From: Nelumbo lutea
Lineage: Eukaryota; Streptophyta; Magnoliopsida; Proteales; Nelumbonaceae
Assembly (NCBI GenBank): GCA_022828595.1
Contig: JAKGHH010000004.1
Location: 83,728,270-83,792,269 of the forward strand
Reading direction: 5' to 3'
DNA length: 64,000 bases
The notes under the pieces: generated by a model
The model's input: only the letters and a program-made list of their open reading frames with translations
Databases searched by the model: none
Told to the model about the DNA's origin: nothing
Translations under genes and position numbers: made by a program
Part shown: positions 55,137 to 64,000 of the stretch, one piece after another
Numbering within the stretch: the stretch's first letter is position 1
How the letters are laid out: each line of letters opens with the position of its first letter

Positions 55137-55640
55137 AAGTATGTTCTACATTTTAAAATTTCATTAATTTTTATCATTTTTAATGAGTTCATTATGCACA
55201 ATAAAGGTGTCAAGTCATAAAAATTATTAATTAATTAAAAATACAGTAATACAAAGTTATCTAATAATATTATTACAACTATTAATTAATATATTTATAT
55301 TTATGTTTCTTATTGTTAATAAAAATGGGTTATGCATTTTAAATTTTCATTAATTTTTATCATTTTTAATGAGTTCATTATGCACAATAAAGGTGTCAAG
55401 TCATAAAAATTATTAATTAATTAAAAATGCAATAATACAAAGTTATCTAATAATACTATTAAAACTATTAATTAATATATTTATATTTATATTTCTTACC
55501 GTTAATAAAATGGGTTATGCATTTTAAATTTTCATTATTTTTTATCATTTTTAACAAGTTCACTATGCACAATAAAGGTCTCAACTCATAAGTTATCTAA
55601 TAATATTATTAAAAGTTTAAACTATCAATCAATCCAGGTG
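55137..55640. repeat. Tandem repeat of about 186 bp, 2.7 copies
   Basis: Units start near 55138, 55324 and 55509 with TATGCATTTTAAATTTTCAT-like sequence. Shared tracts are TTATCATTTTTAA(T/C), CACAATAAAGGT(G/C)TCAA and AAGTTATCTAATAAT. The third copy is truncated by an internal deletion. Confidence 0.8.
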
Positions 55641-56494
55641 ATAGAATTTTCAATATGATTCATTGATATTTAGATATGACTTTTTGGGTAGAGAGGTAGA
55701 GGGATTCGAGGATTGATGGTTTTATTATTGTAAGTTTTCGTCTCTCTTACTTTGTTTTATATTCTTCACTTGTATCTCGTGGTTTTTTCTGCGAGCATTA
55801 TGTAATATCTTTACATGTTGGGTTGTTTTGTGTTAACACGGTTAGCAGAATCGTGAGCACCCCCAACATGTGTCTGTGTGTTATGTTTAGGATTTGGTGG
55901 GCAATAATTTGAAAATATATGGTGTTGTTTGGCATATCTTTTTAGTAAGATCTTCCACGGTCTAAGTAGTCAAAAGATGTAATGAAGTTTTGGGTCTTAT
56001 TTTTAATGACATAGTTTAATAAGTATCCTACTCTATCATGATCTACAAAGTTGTTAAAGAAAATATTTTAGATAAATACAGGAAATTCCATTTGAAGCAT
56101 TTAGATTTCTTTGTCATTTTGGGCTTCTATAAACTTTTTAGGGCATAGGTCTTTATGACTTCTTGTCTTTCATTGCTAAACACTTACAATCGTTTAAAAG
56201 ATGGAAAGACCATACAAAAAAATGTGCCAAGCATCTCCTATATCTAATTGTCTTTCTGAACCTTTTTTTAACCCATCAGTTTGCAGACTTAATCTAATGG
56301 TACAATGGCTTAATTTCTCACTAAACTGGTACATCGAAGGCCAAGTGAAGGAGAAAGCAAGTATAAGGCTACAAGCTAATCCCATTTGCCATTAGATCAC
56401 TGATTTATTTGTTAGATCGATCCATTTCAGCCGAAACAATACTCTGTGTGGATCCCCTTGAACCCGGTGCAATAGTTGGTCTTGCCCGGTCAAA
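55641..56494. other. No gene recognised
   Basis: Moderate GC. Short frames on both strands lack any recognisable motif. It ends with GAGAT, the target duplication of copia J (56495-56499). Confidence 0.5.
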
Positions 56495-56499
56495 GAGAT

Positions 56500-56701
56500 T
56501 ATTGGGAATTTGTTATGGAGTGGGAAATTTGTATGGGAACTCCACTCAGCATGTATCTTATCCTGTCATGCATGTATCTAGGCGTAGATTCCTGGTAGTT
56601 CCTAGGTTCTTACTAAAAGTGAGTCTCCTATTCCTAAAATTCAGGCATATATGATTGTACTTTGCATAATAAAACATAAAATTCTCCACAAAGATTTTTC
56701 A
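56500..56701 (+). repeat. 5' LTR of copia J
   Basis: 202 bp. AATAAAACATAAAATTC near its end resembles a polyadenylation zone. Confidence 0.92.
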
Positions 56702-56713
56702 TGGTATCAAAGC
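56702..56713 (+). promoter_or_regulatory. Primer binding site of copia J
   Basis: TGGTATCAAAGC, directly after the LTR. Confidence 0.93.
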
Positions 56714-57540
56714 CAACATTACTGCAGATCTTGTTCCAACCACAGCCTATTATCGACGACTCTGAGTCTCAGTTCCTGGAGGAACTCATTCCCTAACAAG
56801 CAGGCCGCATAGCTTCCCATGGCAGCTTTTACGATCCACGACCCTTTCACTAAGCCGTTAACGATCTTGAATCGCTGGTTTCAAAACGCGTCATCTCCGT
56901 GTATGAACCTGTAGAACAGCGATCCTATAGGGATCGGTTCTGTGGTGCTCGCGACCGGGGATTGGAGATTCACCGCGAATAAGAACGTTTTGAGAGAGTT
57001 TCCGAGTGACTATGACTTCCTGAGCGTGTTGGCTAACGACCGGAGCCAATCAACACCAACGGGTTTTAGTAGCCAGTCGCCGGATAGACATTTTTGTCTC
57101 TTACTGAAGAAGTTCTTGCTGCGGAGAGAAAAGAGATCGCCCAGAGGTGAGGCCCAGCCGTTCGATCCGGTCTGGAGGTCCACGCGTTTTAGGGATCCTC
57201 CGTTGATAGCTTCATCTCTCTAGTCCCCTCCGTCGTCACACGATTTCGAGCAGACTCCAGCAGATTGTCCACCGGAGCTCCGGTTCTTCTGCTTCGTTGA
57301 GCACATTATAGGCCTCTCCTGTCTCCAAAGTCCAAAGACTACTGCCGCTACTACTTCAGTCCGGAACTCCCGCTGCCATCATTAGGAACCTTCTCGGTCC
57401 TTCCGCTTCGACGACACTTGGTTTTTGCTCGGCGTTGCGGGATCGGAGGAAACCAAGTAAGAGCTTGGGTTTGACTCAGAATCGGCGGGCTCACTTGTTC
57501 TGATTTCTTCGTGAGTCTCATTAGGATCGTCCATCTACGT
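56714..57540 (+). other. GC-rich unrecognised segment in the gag position of copia J
   Basis: From ATG 56819 a frame (MAAFTIHDPFTKPLTILNRW...) runs with one stop near 56912 to 57221. It includes VLATGDWRFTANKNVLREFP and SDYDFLSVLANDRSQSTP. I do not recognise it. It lacks the copia gag motifs (L-G-x-NY-xxW) and is visibly richer in G and C, with many CG pairs, than the rest of the window. It could be captured host sequence or a very diverged gag. Confidence 0.45.
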
Positions 57541-58125
57541 GTTTCTTGCAATAATCAAGCAACTGGAGCGAATCTTGTTGATCGGTTACCATGGCTGCCA
57601 ATAACAAAAGGAACAGTGAGAGCTCAAGTAAGTCAGAATGGTGGGGAGACAGACCCCACAGTACGTCGACCGAGCATGGAGCAGGTCGAGGAAAAGGGGG
57701 TGGACCCTCTGGCGGATGTGACCGAGGTTCAGGAAAAACTCATGCTACTCAGTCATCGGCAGGGGCGTGAAGTGGCTGCTAATGCAGCCGTAACTGATGG
57801 AGACAGGACCAGACTAAACGGGCTTAATGACGAGCAATGGCAGACTCTTGTAAGCATGCTTGATGCTTACAAAACCAGGACTAATGAAAAACTCTTTGGT
57901 AAGAAAAATTCTACTAATTGGATAATTGATTCCGGGGCATCACACCATATGACTGGAGAAATTGGTTTATTGATGGATGTACGGAATATTGCACTATGTC
58001 CAATGGGACTTCCTAATGGGAAGCAAACCACTGCAGTGAAGGAAGGGACTTTACATTCGGGTGGAAATATTTATTTACATCATGTGCTTTTTGTACCAAG
58101 AATGAGCTGCACCCTTATTTCCTAG
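57541..58125 (+). pseudogene. Copia J gag tail and protease
   Basis: A scrambled zinc-knuckle zone and an EWWGDRP tract (frame +1 near 57640) are the gag C-terminus. The frame then gives AVTDGDRTRLNGLNDEQWQT and the protease site NWIIDSGASHHMTG (about 57915-57958), D-S-G intact, followed by VLFVPRMSCTLIS and a stop. Confidence 0.85.
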
Positions 58126-59223
58126 CAAAATTATTTCAAGAGATAAATTGTATTGTCACTTTTATTGACAAGCTATGTGTGATACAGGACCAAACCTCGA
58201 GGATTCTGATTGGAGTGGGTGAGCAGTGTGATGGGGTCTATCAATTTAGAGGAGCAACACCAGTTTGGGCGAATAGAACAAGAGTCATGGATGAATGGGA
58301 GTTATGGCATCGCAGATTAGGGCATCCATCTAAACAGATATTATCTTTTCTTCCTAAAGTAAATAAGTTAAATAATAGAACTGAAGGAGATAAGCCATGT
58401 GATGTTTGTTACAGAGCAAAACAAACATGGAAAATTTTTCCTGAAAGTAAACATAAAGCTGATGATTGTTTCTCTCTAATTCATTGTGATACATGGGGCG
58501 CTTATAAAGTAATTCCCTCTTGTGGTGCAGTTTACTTTCTAACCATTGTTGATATTTATTCTCGTGTTGTGTGGGTTTACTTGTTACTGGAAAAAAGTGA
58601 AGTAGCACATATTATTGAGAAATTTTGTGCCATGGAAGAACGTCATTTTGGCAAGCAAGTCAGAACTGTACGAAGTGATAATGAAATAGAATTTAAAAGT
58701 TTGAAATCATACTTTGAGACTCATGACATTCTGCATCAAACTTCATGTGTTGGGACACTGCAATAAAATGGTCAGGTGGAGAGAAAACACAAGTATATCT
58801 TGAATGTTGCAAGAGCATTGAGATTTCAAGCAGGCTTGCCCATTAGGTTTTGGGGGGAGTGTGCCTTAACCACCAGATACTTGATAAACAGGACACCTTC
58901 TTTTGTACTTGGCGGGAAGACTCCGTATGAGGTATTGTTCGGGACGCCACCTCAATACGAGCAAATGAGAGTATTTGGCAGTCTCTGCTATGCTCATTGG
59001 AGTCCTCGAGACAAGGATAAGTTTGGAGAAAGGAGTAGGAAGTGTGTTTTTGTAGGTTATGCCTACGGAAAGAAAGGTTGGCACGTATATGATGTTGAAA
59101 GAGGAGAATATTTTGTCTCCCGTGATGTAGTCTTCCATGAGAATGTATTTCCATATGCCGTTAATCTAAAAGTAACTCCAGAAGACAACCCTGGCCCAGC
59201 CATTGCACTAGCTAATACCGTGG
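58126..59223 (+). pseudogene. Copia J integrase
   Basis: Pre-integrase WELWHRRLGHPSKQILSFLP and CDVCYRAKQT. The core keeps LIHCDTWGAYK, VRSDNEIEF and NGQVERKHKYI (all three acidic residues), with a stop at 58764-58766 just before the glutamate block. The C-terminal RVFGSLCYAHWSPRDKDKFG and VFVGYAYGKKGWHVYD follow. Confidence 0.92.
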
Positions 59224-61144
59224 TTGATGATGATGTTTTTCACAGCCACAGAGGAAATAAAAACAAGGGGAGTGATGCAGCCGACATTTGTGATAGGGGG
59301 AGCCTTGAAAATAACGATGACGGAAGAGAGGAGGAGCACGGAGATGAAGAGTGTGCAGGAAGTGGGAACTAATGGTAGTGAGGACAGAATTAGTGTGGAT
59401 TCAGCACCACAAATGGCACCAGAGGAGCAACTTGGTAGGGGACATCGGCATCGCACACCGCCTGTTTTGTTTAAGCCCTATGTGACCTACACTGCTCGAT
59501 GTTTGAAAGACCCCATTCACACTCAAGTCAACCCTGAATCAGAGTCCTCAGGTACGACTCCCTATCCCATAGCGAATTATGTGACATGTACTAACTTCTT
59601 TGCTAAACATCAAGCTTTCTTAGCTGCAGTCACTGCAGGAGCCGAGCCCACTAGATTTTCTGAGACAATGAAAAGTGAGAAATGGAGAAAAGCTATGAGG
59701 AAGGAAATCCAGGCTCTGGAGGACAATGGTACTTGGACATTGGAAACTCTACCTCCCGGGAAAAAGGCAATAGGGAGTAAATGGGTGTATAAGATCAAAT
59801 ATAATTTAGATGGGACGGTTGAACGGCATAAGGCACGCCTAGTTATTCTCGGAAATAGACAGGTTGAGGGGTTAGATTACAATGAGACTTTCACTCTTGT
59901 AGCCAAAATAACGACAGTTCGCACTTTCTTATCCGTGGCAGCCGCTAAGAACTGGGAGTTGCATCAGATGGATGTACATAATGCATTCTTACATGGGGAT
60001 TTGGATGAGGAGGTATACATGCAGTTGCCACCAGGTTTCTCATCTAAGGATTGAACAAAAGTGTGCAAACTGAAGAAATCTCTCTATGGATTATGTCAAG
60101 CTCCCAGATGTTGGTTCTCGAAATTAACAACGGCCTTGGTATAGTTCGGGTTTGTTCAATCATATCCTGACTACTCTTTGTTCACTTATTTCAAACACAG
60201 TGTTCGTCTGCACGTGCTGATATATGTTGATGATATGATTATTGGGGGAAATGATACTATAGCCATTATGAAGTTCAAAGAGTATCTCAGTCGATGCTTC
60301 CATATGAAAGATCTGGGTCCACTAAAATATTTCCTAGGTATTGAAGTAGCTCGTGGTCCTGAGGGAATATTTTTATCTCAACGGAAGTATGCCTTGAAAA
60401 TTATCTCGGAATGTGGACTATTGGGGGCCAAACCAGCATCCGTACCCATTGAACAGAATCATCATCTTGCGCTGGCCAAGGGCGCTCTAATTGACAATCT
60501 GAATCAGAATCGAAGACTATTAGGGCGGTTGATATACTTAACCATCACACAACCTGAGTTGTGTTATTGTGTTCATATTCTGGCCCAATTCATGCAAAGT
60601 CCACGGCAAGAACATTGGGAGGCAACTCTGTGTGTAGTGCGATGCATGAAAGGATATCATGGACAAGTATATTGTTGCACTCCGATAGCGATCTGCGTTT
60701 GTATGCTTATTGTGACTCTGATTGGGCAAGCTACCCGTTGTCGCGACGATCGTTGACCGGCCATTTCATCCTACTGGGTGGGGCAGTCACTAGTTTCCTG
60801 GAAAACAAAAAAACAACACACTATGTCGTGCTCCTCGGCAAAAGCAGAATATCGTTCGATGGCTACGACAAGCTGTGAGTTGAAGTGGATGGAGAAACTT
60901 CTCGTCCTTGGGGGTGGTGCACGATGAACCTGCGCGCTTATATTGTGATAACCAGGCAACTCTACATATCGCCGCAAATCCAGTGTTTCATGAGCAGACA
61001 AAGCATATTGAAGTCGACTGTCATTTTGTTCACAATGAGCTGCGGCATGGGAACATTGTTACTCGCCATGTTCGAACCACAGAGCAGTTGGCTGAAATTC
61101 ACCTATTTCCTTAGCAAATTGGGCATTCAAAATCTTCATGCGCC
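59224..61144 (+). pseudogene. Copia J reverse transcriptase and RNase H
   Basis: [73 protein letters not shown] and catalytic IYVDDMIIGGND (about 60220-60255). Stops occur at 60052-60054 and 60141-60143. RNase H starts CDSDWASYPLSRRSLTGHF in a shifted frame, then [20 protein letters not shown], then [16 protein letters not shown] and KLGIQNLHAPI in another frame. Confidence 0.92.
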
Positions 61145-61158
61145 AATTTGAGGGGGAG

Positions 61159-61373
61159 TATTGGGAATTCGTCATGGACTGGGAAATTTGCATGGGAATT
61201 CTACTCAACATGTATCTTATCCTCTCATGCATGTATCTAGGTGTAGATTCCTGGTAGTTCTTAGGTTCCTACTACAAGTGAGTCTCCTATTCCTAAAATT
61301 CACGTAGATTGTATGTATATATATGATTGTACCTTGTATAATAAAACACAGAATTCTCCACAAAGATTTTTCA
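61159..61373 (+). repeat. 3' LTR of copia J
   Basis: 215 bp after GAGGGGGAG. It is longer than the 5' LTR mainly through an extra GTAGATTGTATGTATATAT segment near 61303-61322. Confidence 0.92.
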
Positions 61374-62369
61374 GAGATCAAAAAAAATTACAAACAACGA
61401 GTCCAAATTTCCTGCCCATAAGAACTTTACCCATGTCTATCCACATAACATTGCAACCATATATGAAAAACATTTCATCCTCTTATATAATACTATGCAC
61501 GGGAGATGTTCCCAATGCATAAAAATAGTGTGTTGTAAGAATTCACATCGGTGTGGGGCGCCCCACATTGCCCTACAGCACATCCTGACCTTCTATTAAG
61601 ACATCTACAAGGTCTGAATTTAGTGTGAGGCGCATATGTGTTATAGGTAGACGATGGGCAGGAGATCCGGAGTCTAAACATAAGCCTCACCGGATCATAA
61701 ACTTTTTAGTTCATTCCAATTCCAACAAACAATCTCGTTAGTGGGTCGGCACTAAACACTTCCATCTCGTTAGACATACCCCACCCACCCACCCACCGCC
61801 CAAACCTTGCCAACTTATTAAAATGTCAAAACAGGACCCGCACGGATCAAGAACATCTCAGCTATGTCATTTAGTTACTTTATTCTATTAATAATAAAGA
61901 GGAAATCCAGCGACCGAGTCCTACGTTAGTCTGGCAAATTTATAGAGAGATACTACTGGTGGCTTAATTATGTCGGTCCATTCCAATATAGGGAAATTAC
62001 CTTAATTATGTCTCCAGATGACTTCATCCACCCGATTTCATTTTCATTGGAACCGAATTTCATTTCCATTCAGCATGAGTCCGCGTGTGACTTTCTTATT
62101 TTGGAAATAGCGAATGAAATAGGTGGTAACCGGTAGGGGTGATGAGCAAATGCGTAATAGGGTAGGTTCTATCTGGAATTGAATGGAATTTTTTTTATTT
62201 GAATCAAGTTCGGCTTCGCAAGGTCTGTTCGAACAGTTTACATAGCCATGCATTGGAAATATTTTCCCATGAAATTAAATATATAGATATGAAAATGTTC
62301 TCAATAATCGCTGTAAAAGCTATTTGAACACCGTTACAATGGGCCTTGCACTGATATCGCAAAGATTTC

Positions 62370-62468
62370 AAATCAGCCCCCCACAACTTCCCACAGCATA
62401 TTCCCGCCGTGCATGACATCATGTGATGTTTCCACTAAATGGTGGGATGTTGTGGGGGGCTGATTTGT
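62370..62468. repeat. Short inverted repeat with AGCCCCCCAC arms
   Basis: The left arm AAATCAGCCCCCCACAACTT (62370-62389) pairs with the right arm's reverse complement AAATCAGCCCCCCACAACAT (right arm 62449-62468), separated by about 60 nt. It could be a small MITE or foldback. Confidence 0.6.
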
Positions 62469-62488
62469 TCTCCATGACAATGACAAGA

Positions 62489-62558
62489 CGCAAGATGAGT
62501 CGCATATGACTTTCTTATTTGGAAATAGCCAAATGGGTGGTGGTAATTGGTAACCGGT
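62489..62558 (+). repeat. Second copy of a ~60-bp direct repeat
   Basis: ATGACTTTCTTATTTGGAAA ... GGTAACCGGTAA repeats 62077-62137 (GTGACTTTCTTATTTTGGAA ... GGTAACCGGTAG). The two copies flank the inverted repeat above. Confidence 0.6.
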
Positions 62559-64000
62559 AAGAATTTCCTCACACTCACGTCTGAGCTTTTGCAGCCATAT
62601 GAGGAACATCTATTTTTACGAAAAATGTATATGATGAGGAAAAGATATGATATGAGAAGAGTTTTGGTCAATCAAAATTTATTCATGAATTTTGATTAAT
62701 AACACCTAATTGGCTATCACGTTTATGATCAGAAGTTTTTCAGATATCATATTTTTCCCATTTCAAAGTCAAACCCCTTATTTTTATTCAAGAAACATGC
62801 ACCCTAAATGATTGTGAAGTGGATGTGAGGATAAATTTTGTGAGCAGAAAATTCGATTCCAACTGGTAAACAATAATTAAACACCCTGATCCGATCACCA
62901 ATTCATCGATCATTGGTCAAATTTTCACGTACGGTTTCACAAGTTTCAAGATTCCACTTCTTTGGTGACTGCATTTGGAAAACATGATAATTTGGAGAGC
63001 TGGAATTGAAATCTCGTGTAAATTTTATTGGGTATATTTCAAATAACCATTCATGTAGTTGAGAGATAGCATTTAACCCCCTGAATTTTGTTTTACAATA
63101 TAGACCAATTTAGATTTGCTCTTCACACAAGTTGCAGCCATGCATAAAATACCTCCCCATGACAACATAGAAGTAAGAGAAATGTTCTAATATTCTGATG
63201 TGCGGCTGCAAGTGTTGTGAGGAATGCGTTCTACTGAGCAAATTTGGATTCAACAAAGACCTCCCAACTGTATATAGGTGAGTCTCACTATTATATTTGT
63301 GTCGTGACTAAAAGGAAAAGAAAAAAAGAGGGAAAAAAAAGGCTGAAAATGAAAGTGGCCTAATTGATTGAATATAATAATAATTTTATCTTGTTAACAA
63401 AACAGGATTGGTTGATAATATAGACTTACATGGTGTTTGGAAGCGTTGGTGCTTTTTGGGATCAATTTTCAAGAAAAAATGTCCATGCTTCCAAGATTAA
63501 TTTTTCACAAAAACACATTTTTACCACATAGGCATTGAGCAATACTATGCTGTTTGGTAAGGTGATTTTTATCACAGTTTTTCATGTATGTATTGATAGA
63601 TAAACACCACATAGGATACACATCAGCCAACTGTTGGGAGAAATGGTTCACCGATGCATAAAATGCCATTTCATGTATGGATGGGGTCTTGGTTTTGAGG
63701 CATATCCGATTTTTTAAATAATCGACTAAACCAAACAATGAGATATATAAGCATTATGTAGATCCGATGTAATGCCGTTTTTTTTTTATCTTTTTGAAAA
63801 ATGGACACGATTACAAGCATCCCCTTAATATATAAATTCACCATTGCTACATAGAAAGTAAGTGTTTGGAACTTTTCTAAAGACTGTCACATCAATGCTA
63901 TGTCTAAAATTCATTTTTTTTCATAAAATACTTGGCGTCCGATGACATTGTTTTTAGAAAATGATGATACATCAGCGCCAGGGGAAAAACGATGCTGACA

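Larger units (their letters stand above)
56500..61373 (+). mobile_element. Copia element J
   Basis: 4,874 bp with LTRs of 202 and 215 bp and perfect 5-bp duplications GAGAT (56495-56499 and 61374-61378). Both LTRs start TATTGGGAAT, not TG, and end TTTTTCA. Protease, integrase, RT and RNase H follow copia order, but a typical gag N-domain is missing. Its proteins differ clearly from families A, C/F and G. Many stops and frameshifts; defective. Confidence 0.93.
61379..64000. other. No gene recognised; right flank
   Basis: 2.6 kb without a recognisable protein or RNA gene. It holds a palindromic GGGGCGCCCC near 61557, a CCCACC run near 61779-61797, an inverted repeat at 62370-62468 and a ~60-bp direct repeat (62077-62137 and 62489-62558). 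Confidence 0.5.

Noticed and set aside
56201..56654. Short open frames left of copia J
   Set aside because: No domain, splice context or start context; the second frame runs into the LTR of J.

Overview
This window is nuclear DNA of a flowering plant. The evidence is a GT/AG-spliced plant gene, Ty1/copia elements primed by initiator-Met tRNA (TGGTATCA...), L1- and RTE-type LINEs, MITEs and a Mutator-type element. I cannot name the species from sequence alone; the repeat load and low GC fit a woody dicot or magnoliid, but that is a guess.

Only one host gene is convincing. It lies on the minus strand and encodes an OSCA1/CSC1-like hyperosmolality-gated calcium channel. Six coding exons are visible: 49839-49526, 49124-48975, 28492-28357, 8967-8866, 8682-8563 and 8355-8275. 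Together they make 903 nt, or 301 in-frame codons with no stop, and every junction is GT/AG. A probable 5'UTR intron lies upstream of the ATG. The remaining exons must lie left of position 1. These first 301 codons are spread over 41.6 kb because introns 2 (20.5 kb), 3 (19.4 kb) and 6 (over 8.2 kb) are filled with transposons.

Layout from left to right. 1-2422: the 5' end of a minus-strand copia (K), inserted in the RNase H region of a plus-strand copia (A1). 2423-8274: intron 6 background with a nonautonomous Mutator-like element (perfect 9-bp target duplication), a minisatellite, a repeat with TTTTAAAA-type inverted ends, a long inverted repeat and a LINE ORF1 relic. 8275-8967: exons 6, 5 and 4. 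8968-28356 (intron 3): a MITE, LINE debris, copia B, copia relics E and D, and copia C (inserted in D), which itself contains copia A2. 28357-28492: exon 3. 28493-48974 (intron 2): an RTE LINE split by an L1 LINE, which is split by copia G, which is split by copia H, a 1.9-kb solo LTR and copia F; then a MITE split by another L1, and more LINE debris. 48975-49839: exons 2 and 1. 49840-51300: 5'UTR and promoter-proximal sequence. 51300-55640: gene-free AT-rich DNA with GC-rich islands, a tRNA-Leu-like relic and a roughly 186-bp tandem repeat. 56495-61378: copia J, whose gag position holds an unrecognised GC-rich segment. 61379-64000: no gene seen.

Target duplications recovered directly from the sequence fix most element borders and the order of insertion. 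No copia copy has intact reading frames. Several have specific lesions in catalytic motifs, so all look dead, although F and B have LTRs only about 3% diverged.
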